This document shows, in pieces, positions 1-6,150 of a DNA stretch of 19,035 bases (positions are counted from its first letter, which is position 1; each line of letters opens with the position of its first letter). Both the position numbers and the translations under genes were made by a program. The stretch comes from CAZGZU01 sp964529855 (GTDB taxonomy: Bacteria > Patescibacteriota > Minisyncoccia > Portnoybacterales > UBA2143), in contig CAZGZU010000015.1 of NCBI GenBank assembly GCA_964529855.1, positions 1 to 19,035 of the forward strand. Direction: 5' to 3'. The notes under the pieces are model-generated. The model was not told the origin of the DNA and made no database searches. It was given only the letters and a program-made list of their open reading frames with translations.

Positions 1-92
1 AAAACATACGGCCTTGCCCAACGATATTTTTAGGATATTCTTTGATTAAAAGATTAAAGATGGAAAGGCCGTAGGTTTTGAGGCCCGGCCTT
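1..92 (+). promoter_or_regulatory. rplU leader with two competing hairpins
   Basis: Bases 1-15 pair with 65-79 in a 15-bp stem with a single mismatch (base 6 against 74). The segment AAGGCCG at 65-71 is also perfectly complementary to CGGCCTT at 86-92, with a 14-base loop. CGGCCTTG therefore occurs twice (9-16 and 86-93), and both copies compete for the same partner, so the two hairpins exclude each other. This lies directly upstream of the L21 start. Ribosomal protein operons are often autoregulated through such leaders, and an L21 leader RNA is known in Firmicutes; I cannot confirm membership of that family. The outer stem may extend beyond the window edge. It could instead be the terminator region of an upstream gene. 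Confidence 0.5.
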
Positions 93-116
93 GATTCTTT
101 CTTCGTTAGACTAAAT

Positions 117-446
117 ATGTTCGCAGTAATCAAAACCGGTGGGAAACAATATTTAGTTTCACCCGGTGATAAAATTAAAGTAGAGAAACTGGACAAAGAA
201 GCAGGCAAAGAAATAAGCTTTGACCAGGTTTTGTTAGTGGAAAAAGGAAGGACTTTGAAAATCGGCGCTCCTTTGCTTAAGGGTGTCAAGGTTAAAGCTA
301 AAATTCTAAAACAAGACAGAGCCAAAAAGGTAATTGCTTTTAAATACAGACCAAAGAAACGCTATCAAAAGAAAAAAGGGCATCGCCAGCCCTTTACTGA
401 AGTGGAAATATTGAAAATCTTATCGTCGGCCCAGAAAAGCGTTTGA
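117..446 (+). CDS. rplU: 50S ribosomal protein L21
   Basis: Ribosomal protein L21, a small protein of the large subunit that binds 23S rRNA. The 109-residue product starts with MFAVIKTGGKQYLV, the classic L21 beginning, and carries the basic family signature KKRYQKKKGHRQ followed by FTEVEI near residues 80-100. It is slightly longer than the usual ~103 residues because of a short tail (SSAQKSV). The ATG at 117 is chosen because family homology begins exactly there; an in-frame TTG at 78 would add 13 residues unlike L21. No clear SD precedes the start. The last 27 bases overlap the end of recR on the other strand. L27 (rpmA), the usual neighbour, does not follow. Confidence 0.97.
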   Translation: MFAVIKTGGKQYLVSPGDKIKVEKLDKEAGKEISFDQVLLVEKGRTLKIGAPLLKGVKVKAKILKQDRAKKVIAFKYRPKKRYQKKKGHRQPFTEVEILKILSSAQKSV

Positions 447-1019
447 TAGGGTGTGTTCGTCAATGTATTCCAGGTCACTGCCCAGAGATAAGCCGCGAGC
501 CAAGCGGCTTGTTTTAATATTGAGGGGCTTAAGCAGTCGTTCAATATAAAGAGTGGTGGTGTCTCCTTCGGTGGTCGGACTTAGGGCGAAAATAATTTCT
601 TTGACGGCCGGCTGACTTTTCTTAATCCGATTATTGAGTTCTTTGATTTTCAACTTTTCCGGACCAATGCCGTTACCCGGCGATATTAGTCCGCCCAGAA
701 CGTGATAGAGGCCGTGATATTGTTTGGTCCTTTCTATGGGAGGAATGCTAAGGATGGTTTCCACCATGCAAATAGTTTCCTGATTTCTTTTTCGGTCAGC
801 GCAGATTAGACAGCGATTATTTTCATTGGTGGTCAGATTATAACAATTATCACAAAGGCGGATTTTTGTTTTAAGGTCTTTGATTGAAGAAGCCAAATTA
901 TCCAGTTCTGGCTGGTCTTGATTAATCAAATAAAAAACCAAACGGCTGGCTGCCCGTGGTCCAATGTCCGGTAGCTTGCTGAGCTGGTCAATTAGATTTT
1001 GGATTGATTGGGGAAACAT
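420..1019 (-). CDS. recR: Recombination mediator protein RecR
   Basis: RecR, which with RecO (and RecF) helps load RecA onto SSB-coated single-stranded DNA during gap repair. The 199-residue length is typical. In order there are an N-terminal helix-hairpin-helix region (about 8-30, with LPDIGPRAA), a four-cysteine zinc finger (Cys56, Cys59, Cys70, Cys73) and a Toprim domain from about residue 82, including MVET and the family motif LGGLISPGNGIGPE at 108-121. The C-terminal segment with RLARGLSLGSDLEY is also typical. It is the last gene of the minus-strand cluster and starts 24 bases after the small membrane gene. No purine-rich SD precedes it; instead the sequence TTCCTCCTCCTT lies just upstream in the message, one arm of an inverted repeat. 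Confidence 0.97.
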   Translation of the reverse strand: MFPQSIQNLIDQLSKLPDIGPRAASRLVFYLINQDQPELDNLASSIKDLKTKIRLCDNCYNLTTNENNRCLICADRKRNQETICMVETILSIPPIERTKQYHGLYHVLGGLISPGNGIGPEKLKIKELNNRIKKSQPAVKEIIFALSPTTEGDTTTLYIERLLKPLNIKTSRLARGLSLGSDLEYIDEHTLSNAFLGRR

Positions 1020-1026
1020 ATTGAAG

Positions 1027-1280
1027 AAGGAGGAGGAAGTATTTTAGTTTTCTATAACTGGTTTTGTTATCATGGAAATAATTTGAGGAAGACATATACC
1101 GATAATAACAGACCCGATATTAATTAGCATCATTGAAAGCATAATTCCCGATGAAAAGGAATGTTTTGGGTTGAGCCATACTGGCGCCCAGGCAACGGCA
1201 TTTAGAAACATTCCAAGTAAGAAAAAAAGAACAATTTTTCTATTCATTTATACCCTCCTAGATTGTATTTCCTCCTCCTT
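1027..1280. repeat. 12-bp perfect inverted repeat flanking a small gene
   Basis: AAGGAGGAGGAA at 1027-1038 is the exact reverse complement of TTCCTCCTCCTT at 1269-1280. Allowing one mismatch the arms extend to 15 bp (14 matching). Between them lies only the 67-residue membrane gene. Read on the minus strand, the first arm met (1280-1269) is a strong SD-like purine tract and the second (1038-1027) is a pyrimidine tract just before recR. The pair could fold the message, or could be terminal repeats of a small inserted unit. No target-site duplication is visible outside the arms. Confidence 0.55.
1044..1247 (-). CDS. Small two-helix membrane protein, function unknown
   Basis: A 67-residue protein I do not recognise. 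It is largely hydrophobic, with two probable membrane segments: residues 4-24 (starting IVLFFLLGMF, also signal-like) and about 34-60 (SGIMLSMMLINIGSVIIGIC). The short connecting loop has WLNPKHSF. It looks like a real gene because a strong SD (AGGAGGG, 1259-1253) lies 5 bases before the ATG. It sits in the gap between dnaB and recR, 38 bases after dnaB and 24 before recR, on the same strand, so it is probably co-transcribed. It is flanked by a 12-bp inverted repeat. No catalytic or binding motif is visible. Confidence 0.75.
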   Translation of the reverse strand: MNRKIVLFFLLGMFLNAVAWAPVWLNPKHSFSSGIMLSMMLINIGSVIIGICLPQIISMITKPVIEN

Positions 1281-1285
1281 TTATT

Positions 1286-2671
1286 TTACTCTCCCAGATG
1301 TCTTTCAAGATTCTTAAAACTAACCTGGCTTTCATTGAAAAAGAGTTCAACTTTGCCGATTGGCCCATTGCGATGTTTGGCAATGTGGATTTCCGCGACA
1401 TTTTTCCGTTCTGGATTAGGTCGGTCTTTATCCTCGCGGTAAATGAGCAGGACAACGTCCGAATCCTGCTCTAAACTGCCGCTTTCCCGAAGGTCAGAGA
1501 GTCGGGGGATGGCCGGTGAACGGCTTTCCACGGCCCGGGAAAGTTGGGAGATGGCCAGAACAGGCAGGTTAAGTTCGCGGGCCAGGGCTTTTAAGCTGCG
1601 GGATATTTCGGTCATTTGTTGGACAGGCGAGTCATTGTGATTGCGAGGTAAAATCATCTGAAGATAATCAATGACAATCAGGCCGACATTACGTTCTGCC
1701 TGGAGACGACGAGCCATGGCTCTCATCTGGATGACCGTGGGTGAGGGGGTGTCATCAATGTAAATAGGGGCGGCTGACAATTCATCCATGGCCTGTTGAA
1801 TTCTCTGGAAATCATTATCCGGTCCTTCGCCTGATAAACGACCGGTTCTCATCCGCCAGGAATCCACTTCTGCCTGCGAACAAATCAGCCGGTCAACTAA
1901 TTGTTCCTTGGACATTTCTATGCTAAAGACGGCTACGGGGATTTTTTCTTTAATGGCAATGTGACGGGTAAAGTCCAAGGCAATGCTGGTTTTTCCCAAA
2001 CTGGGTCTGGCTCCCAAGATAATCAGGTCTGATTTTTGAAAGCCGGACAAATAGTTGTCTAAATCAGTAAAACCGGTAGGCACCCCCCTGGTAATTTCAT
2101 CGCCGCGATGCAGTTTGTCAATTCGTTCAAAAGCATCTTCCAAAGCATTTTTGACCGGCATGAATTTTTGAGCGGTTGATTGCTGGGAAATGCTGAAGAT
2201 TTTTTGTTCAGCCACGTCAACCAGATTCTCCACGTCATCCGGCTCCTCATAGCTTAACTGGCTTATCTGATGAGAGGAATCAATCAAGTCGCGCAAAACT
2301 TTCTTGCTTTTAATAATCTTGGCGTAATGGGTGACGTGAGCGGCTGTCGGCACCGTGTTGACCAAAGTAGTAAGATAACTGGTTCCGCCAATTTCTTCCA
2401 GTTGTTTTTTTTCTTCAAGGCGATTGGTCAGGCTAAGCAGGTCAATTGGTTCATTCTTTTCAAAAAGTTCCAGCATGGCCTGATAGATGTTGGCATGAAT
2501 CCCTCTGTAAAAATCATCCGGCTTAAGCGTATCAACTATCCGAATAACGGCGTCTTTGTCCAGCATTAAAGAGCCGAGAACCGATTGTTCGGCCTCAATG
2601 TTTTGCGGCGGTAGCCGGCCTTCTACCTGACTGGCCAATGATTTTTTAGTTTCAGAATTGTTGTTAGCCAT
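1286..2671 (-). CDS. dnaB: Replicative DNA helicase DnaB
   Basis: Hexameric replicative helicase that unwinds DNA at the fork and contacts primase. The 461 residues match the usual length with no intein. The N-terminal domain begins at PPQNIEAEQSVLGS (21-34), followed by a helical linker and the RecA-like ATPase domain: Walker A GARPSLGKTS at 220-229, Walker B LIVIDYLQM at 331-339, and the conserved DLRESGSLEQDSDVV segment at 393-407, ending with the AKHRNGPIG motif at 431-439. The start at 2671 gives the expected N-terminus. No SD lies at normal distance; instead a perfect 8-bp hairpin with a GCAA loop is found 14 bases upstream. It follows cysS by 72 bases on the same strand. Confidence 0.97.
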   Translation of the reverse strand: MANNNSETKKSLASQVEGRLPPQNIEAEQSVLGSLMLDKDAVIRIVDTLKPDDFYRGIHANIYQAMLELFEKNEPIDLLSLTNRLEEKKQLEEIGGTSYLTTLVNTVPTAAHVTHYAKIIKSKKVLRDLIDSSHQISQLSYEEPDDVENLVDVAEQKIFSISQQSTAQKFMPVKNALEDAFERIDKLHRGDEITRGVPTGFTDLDNYLSGFQKSDLIILGARPSLGKTSIALDFTRHIAIKEKIPVAVFSIEMSKEQLVDRLICSQAEVDSWRMRTGRLSGEGPDNDFQRIQQAMDELSAAPIYIDDTPSPTVIQMRAMARRLQAERNVGLIVIDYLQMILPRNHNDSPVQQMTEISRSLKALARELNLPVLAISQLSRAVESRSPAIPRLSDLRESGSLEQDSDVVLLIYREDKDRPNPERKNVAEIHIAKHRNGPIGKVELFFNESQVSFKNLERHLGE

Positions 2672-2682
2672 GGTAATTATAA

Positions 2683-2702
2683 ATAGGAGGTTGCCCTCCT
2701 AT
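2683..2702 (-). promoter_or_regulatory. Hairpin with GCAA tetraloop upstream of dnaB
   Basis: On the minus strand ATAGGAGG is followed by GCAA and then CCTCCTAT, a perfect 8-bp stem closed by a GNRA-type tetraloop, which is unusually stable in RNA. It lies in the 72-base cysS-dnaB gap, 11 bases before the dnaB start. The AGGAGG arm resembles an SD but is about 23 bases from the ATG and is paired. A TATAAT hexamer (minus strand 2681-2676) follows the hairpin, but I see no matching -35. It may be an mRNA processing or stability element; it lacks a T-run and so is not a convincing terminator. Confidence 0.5.
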
Positions 2703-2743
2703 ATTTTATTCGCTGTCCTTTGGTTTGGCAAGAGGAAACTTTG

Positions 2744-4156
2744 TTAATATTTTGGGGATACTTTGGGACCGCTTGAGGTGTCTTCTATTTGGTATCCTTG
2801 TTCAATAATCTGCTTTCTGATTTTATCAGCTGCTGCCCAGTCCTGTTTCTGGCGAGCTTTCTCTCTTGCCTCAACCAGTTGTTTGATTTCCAAAGGAATA
2901 ACTATTTTTTCTTTTCTGATTTTATCCAGGCCCAAACCCAAAACTTTATCAAAATCCAGAATAGTGGCCAGTTTGTCCTGTTTACTTAAATCTGATTTTA
3001 ATAATTTCTGAGCAATGACCAGGGCTTGGGGCGTGTTAAAATCATCCTCTATCTTCTCAATAAATCTGTCTTTGTATTCTTCGCTTATCTTGCCCGATTG
3101 ATTGCCCAGTTCTTTAATCTGATTGATTAAATTATCAAATCCTTTTTGAGCTGACTCCATAACTGACCAGGTAAAATTTTGTTTGGAACGATAATGAGCT
3201 TGCAGAAATAGATAGCGGAGAGCTAAAGGATTAAATTTCTTTTTCCTCAAGTCATCCAGAGCAACAATATTGCCCAGTGACTTGGACATTTTTTTGTTGT
3301 CAACCGATAAATGCTCATTGTGGAGCCAGTAATTAACAAATTTAACTCCGTAAGCCGATTCACTCTGGGCAATTTCATTGGTGTGGTGAACCGGAATGTG
3401 TTCAATGCCGCCCATGTGAATATCAATGGTCTTGCCCAGATATTTGCTGGCCATGACCGAACACTCCAGATGCCAGCCCGGAAAACCCTCGCCGTTTTCC
3501 ACCAGAGGAGAACTGAAAGGGGAAGGCCAGTATTGCAAGGCATTTTTATGTTTGCCCGCTTTAAAAAACCACAGAGCAAAATCAGCCGGGTGTTTTTTCT
3601 TGGGATCTGCCACATCAGCTTTACCAGCTCCCTTTACTTTTTCTTCCAGCTTTTGACCGGAGAGTTGGGTATAGTTTTTTGCTTTGGAAATATCAAAATA
3701 GACAGCCAGTTCAGTCGTATAGGCAAAACCCTTGTCCAATAAGGTCTGGGTCATGGCAATCATTTCTTCAATGCATTGAGTAGCTCTTGGTTTAACATTC
3801 GGTTCTAAAATGTTCAAATCGGCGACGTCTTTTTCAAAAATCTTGATGTACTTCTCGGCTATTTCTTGTGGATTTAACTTTTCCTGACGAGCTGCTTTTT
3901 CCATCTTATCTTCGCCTTCATCCTGGTCGCTGGTTAAATGACCAACATCCGTATAATTGCGGACGTATTTCACCTGATAGCCCAGATATTTAAGAACCCG
4001 GACAACAATGTCAGCGCAGAACATGCCCCGCATATTGCCAATGTGCTGGGTCCAGTAAACCGTCGGTCCGCACTCATAAAAAGAAACCTGATTTTTTTTA
4101 ATCGGCTTAAAAACCTCCTTTTGGCGGGTAAGAGTATTGTAGAGTTTTAAAGCCAT
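2744..4156 (-). CDS. cysS: Cysteinyl-tRNA synthetase
   Basis: Class I aminoacyl-tRNA synthetase that charges tRNA-Cys. The 470 residues are close to the usual ~460. Diagnostic features are FYECGPTVY with zinc ligand Cys29, the HIGH-type signature HIGN at 38-41, GFPGWHLECS with Cys232, the HHTNEIAQS zinc site (His257 and Glu261) and KMSKS at 289-293. The anticodon-binding region follows in the C-terminal part. There is a short insertion (about 200-222) before GWHLECS compared with E. coli. The ATG at 4156 overlaps the end of corA by 10 bases, so translation of the two is probably coupled. It is followed by dnaB. Confidence 0.97.
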   Translation of the reverse strand: MALKLYNTLTRQKEVFKPIKKNQVSFYECGPTVYWTQHIGNMRGMFCADIVVRVLKYLGYQVKYVRNYTDVGHLTSDQDEGEDKMEKAARQEKLNPQEIAEKYIKIFEKDVADLNILEPNVKPRATQCIEEMIAMTQTLLDKGFAYTTELAVYFDISKAKNYTQLSGQKLEEKVKGAGKADVADPKKKHPADFALWFFKAGKHKNALQYWPSPFSSPLVENGEGFPGWHLECSVMASKYLGKTIDIHMGGIEHIPVHHTNEIAQSESAYGVKFVNYWLHNEHLSVDNKKMSKSLGNIVALDDLRKKKFNPLALRYLFLQAHYRSKQNFTWSVMESAQKGFDNLINQIKELGNQSGKISEEYKDRFIEKIEDDFNTPQALVIAQKLLKSDLSKQDKLATILDFDKVLGLGLDKIRKEKIVIPLEIKQLVEAREKARQKQDWAAADKIRKQIIEQGYQIEDTSSGPKVSPKY

Positions 4157-5061
4157 TTCTTTTTCTTAAAGTAAACAACCATAACGCCTGCAGTGACGAA
4201 CATAAAAATCAGGATGACCAGCCAGGTATAAACGTTTTTGCGGACAATGGGGATGTTATCAAAAACGTTCATGCCAAAGAATCCGACAACCACGCTTAAG
4301 GGGAAGGTAATAAAGGAAACAACGGTCAGGAATTTCATGACATCGCTCAATTTATAAGAGAGCAGGGAATTATTGGTCTGTTCAATGGAATTAATCAGTT
4401 CGCGGTGATTTTCCAAAACGTTCCAGACGCGGACAATTGAACCGATTACTTCCTGAGCCAAAGGTCTTACTTGCTGGCCAAAAATACGCAGGGATTTTTT
4501 ACCTAAGATTTCCAGGACAGTCCGTTGGGGTTTAATGGCCCGGCTAAAATCAATCAAATCTTTTTTAGCCATGGCGATTTCCGAAAGCATTTCTTTTTCC
4601 TTGCCTTGAAAAACCTTGTTTTCAATCTTTTCAATTTTTTCGCCAATCCGGTCAAGCTTGGGCAAACAGGTATCAATCAACCAGTCCAGCAAATTAAAAA
4701 GCAGAAAGCCGCTGCTTTGGAAGTATTCGTCTTGGTGACTCTTTTGAAGCTGGCAGTCCTTAAAAAAGGCCTCTAAGTCAGGGATTTTTTCAGTATGGCT
4801 GGTGATGAGAGTATCAGGAGTGACAATTAAATCTAATTCAGCCGTTCTGGTTTGATGATTTCGGCGATTGGAAATTGGGAAATGAAGAACCATAAAAAGT
4901 TGGTCAGGATATTCTTCTATTTTAGGACGATGAATGGACGGCAGGAATTCCTGAGCAATAAAAGGATGGAGATTGAATTTTTCCTTGAGTTCGTCAAGGT
5001 CTTTTTGGGTTGGTTTTTGGATATCAATCCAGGTTATATTGTTGGCGGTAATTTTTTCCAT
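4147..5061 (-). CDS. corA: CorA-family magnesium/divalent cation transporter
   Basis: Inner-membrane channel of the CorA/MRS2 family for Mg2+ (or Co2+/Ni2+). The 304-residue protein has a soluble N-terminal alpha/beta domain, long helices forming the funnel (about 115-240, including ENHRELINSIEQTNNSLLSYKLSDVMKF in family-typical form), then membrane helix 1 (about 243-262) ending at the signature GMN (263-265), a short loop and helix 2 (about 280-298), with a basic tail KKKKWL. The start at 5061 is chosen because GAAAGGAG lies 9 bases upstream; the in-frame ATG at 5094 lies at the promoter. It is the first gene of the minus-strand cluster, transcribed divergently from grpE. Ion specificity cannot be told from sequence alone. 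Confidence 0.93.
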   Translation of the reverse strand: MEKITANNITWIDIQKPTQKDLDELKEKFNLHPFIAQEFLPSIHRPKIEEYPDQLFMVLHFPISNRRNHQTRTAELDLIVTPDTLITSHTEKIPDLEAFFKDCQLQKSHQDEYFQSSGFLLFNLLDWLIDTCLPKLDRIGEKIEKIENKVFQGKEKEMLSEIAMAKKDLIDFSRAIKPQRTVLEILGKKSLRIFGQQVRPLAQEVIGSIVRVWNVLENHRELINSIEQTNNSLLSYKLSDVMKFLTVVSFITFPLSVVVGFFGMNVFDNIPIVRKNVYTWLVILIFMFVTAGVMVVYFKKKKWL

Positions 5062-5084
5062 AGTATTTTTCTCCTTTCCATTCC

Positions 5085-5114
5085 ATTTTAGCATATTTTT
5101 TCTCTGGTTGACAA
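5085..5114 (-). promoter_or_regulatory. Promoter of the corA-cysS-dnaB-recR cluster
   Basis: On the minus strand TTGTCA (5114-5109) is followed after 18 bases by TAAAAT (5090-5085). The -10 is preceded by TGC, giving an extended -10 form. It lies 24 bases upstream of the corA start, with a good SD between. The -35 box overlaps that of the divergent grpE promoter. Confidence 0.6.
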
Positions 5115-5143
5115 CTTTCCAGAAAATGATAGACTGGTATAAA
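5108..5143 (+). promoter_or_regulatory. Promoter of grpE
   Basis: TTGACA at 5108-5113 is a consensus -35. Two -10 candidates follow: TAGACT at 5130-5135 (spacing 16) and an extended -10, TGGTATAAA, at 5135-5143. Either would start transcription within about ten bases of the ATG at 5150, so grpE would be leaderless or nearly so. I see no CIRCE operator. Confidence 0.45.
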
Positions 5144-5149
5144 GAAGTT

Positions 5150-5632
5150 ATGGATAAAAAGATTACTTATCTTGCTGAAGATTCAGGAGGGACTGGCGAT
5201 AAACTGAAAAAACTCAAAAAGAAACTTGGTCAGTGTCAAAAAGAAAAGGAGGAGTATCTAACCCAGGCCCAACGAGCTCGGGCTGATTTGATTAATTATC
5301 AGCGGCGGCAGGAACAGACCCTGGAAGAACTGAAGAAATACGGCCAGGGCAATTTTATCAGGGAATTGTTGCCGGTTTTGGACAGTTTAAAAATTGGCGC
5401 CGAACAAAATGAAGGAGTCAAACAAATTAAAGAGCAATTGGAAACCATTTTAAAAAACCACGGTTTAAAGAAAATTAAAACCAAAGGGGAGAAATTTAAT
5501 CCGGAATTTCATGAAGCGGTTGAGCAGGTGAAATCAAAAGAAAAAGAGGGGATGATTGTGGAAGAAATTCAGAAAGGATATTTATTAAATGACAAAGTTT
5601 TAAGAGCCAGTAAAGTTAAAATAGCCAAATAA
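5150..5632 (+). CDS. grpE: Nucleotide exchange factor GrpE
   Basis: Dimeric co-chaperone that releases ADP from DnaK. The 160-residue protein has the expected long charged coiled coil (about 15-75, rich in Lys, Glu and Gln, including RARADLINYQRR) and the C-terminal beta domain with the family signature FNPEFHEAVEQV, then GYLLNDKVLRASKVKIAK. I prefer the ATG at 5150 because it lies just downstream of the likely promoter; the in-frame ATG at 5126 (eight more residues) would fall within the promoter, and an ATG at 4973 lies inside corA. No SD is visible for any of them. It heads the chaperone cluster with hsp20 and dnaK. HrcA, the common regulator partner, is not in the window. Confidence 0.93.
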   Translation: MDKKITYLAEDSGGTGDKLKKLKKKLGQCQKEKEEYLTQAQRARADLINYQRRQEQTLEELKKYGQGNFIRELLPVLDSLKIGAEQNEGVKQIKEQLETILKNHGLKKIKTKGEKFNPEFHEAVEQVKSKEKEGMIVEEIQKGYLLNDKVLRASKVKIAK

Positions 5633-5636
5633 AATC

Positions 5637-5696
5637 AAGGTTGAATCTTTAGGATATGATGCGCCAGGCGGGTCATAGTCCTCAAAGTTTGACCTT
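5637..5696 (+). promoter_or_regulatory. Long imperfect hairpin before hsp20
   Basis: Almost the whole grpE-hsp20 gap is self-complementary. The inner part is TATGATGCGCC (5655-5665) against GGCGGGTCATA (5667-5677) around A5666; 5652-5654 pair with 5679-5681, and 5637-5646 pair with 5687-5696 including some G-U pairs. The structure ends six bases before the ATG at 5703, and no free SD is visible. Small heat shock genes are often controlled by 5' leader RNA thermometers; whether this is one is an inference. A DNA operator or processing site are alternatives. Confidence 0.45.
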
Positions 5697-5702
5697 AGCC
5701 AT

Positions 5703-6146
5703 ATGCCTATTAAATGGAGACAATTTAAAGAATTAGAAAGACCTTTTCATCCGTCTACGCCTGACGGCTTTGAGGAAGATGACTGGGTGCCTTTTGTGCC
5801 GACTTTCCGTCCGGAAGAGCCGGCTATTGATATTTATCAGGATAAAAATAATCTTTATGTGGAAATACCTTTAGTTGGCGTTAAGCCGGAGAACGTAGAG
5901 ATTTCCATTGAGGACAATATTTTGACTGTCCAGGGGAAGATCCAGGAGGAAAAAGAGACCAAGCAAAAAGATTATTTGCGTAAGGAAATCAGAAGGGGTT
6001 CTTTTCGTCGGGTAATTAAATTGCCGGCGGAGGTCAAGGAAGGCAAGGCAGTGGCCGAAACTGCCAATAATATACTTAAGATAACTATCCCCAAAGTAGC
6101 CAAGGCAATCCCCAAGACGAAAAGAGTGCCTATTAAGATTAAATAA
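5703..6146 (+). CDS. Small heat shock protein, Hsp20/alpha-crystallin family
   Basis: ATP-independent holdase that binds unfolding proteins and hands them to DnaK. The 147 residues consist of a short N-terminal arm (about 1-38, with Trp and Phe), an alpha-crystallin domain from about residue 40 (PAIDIYQDKNNLYVEIPLVGV) with the family motifs GSFRRVIKLP and ANNILKITIPK, and a tail with a possible I-x-I motif (IKI) at the very end for oligomer contacts. It lies between grpE and dnaK, four bases before dnaK, so co-expression with the DnaK machine is likely. There is no SD, and a long hairpin fills the upstream gap. Confidence 0.93.
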   Translation: MPIKWRQFKELERPFHPSTPDGFEEDDWVPFVPTFRPEEPAIDIYQDKNNLYVEIPLVGVKPENVEISIEDNILTVQGKIQEEKETKQKDYLRKEIRRGSFRRVIKLPAEVKEGKAVAETANNILKITIPKVAKAIPKTKRVPIKIK

Positions 6147-6150
6147 AATT

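Noticed and set aside
1026..1040. Strong SD-like tract on the plus strand (AAGGAGGAGGAA)
   Set aside because: No start codon or coding frame follows it on the plus strand; it is better explained as one arm of the inverted repeat.
1258..1455. Minus-strand frame overlapping the end of dnaB
   Set aside because: It runs in another frame of a clear DnaB C-terminus and has no independent support.
5062..5149. CIRCE operator or HrcA control of grpE
   Set aside because: I looked for TTAGCACTC and GAGTGCTAA halves upstream of grpE, hsp20, dnaK and dnaJ and found none; the hrcA gene is also absent from the window.
4973..5149. Longer N-terminus for GrpE with a membrane-like segment
   Set aside because: The extension is read through corA on the other strand and through both promoters; the hydrophobic stretch is an artefact of that frame.
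5659..5733. Short frame starting at ATG 5659 after AGGA, overlapping the start of hsp20
   Set aside because: It encodes about 24 residues with no resemblance to anything and overlaps the hairpin; possible only as a leader peptide, with no supporting signal.
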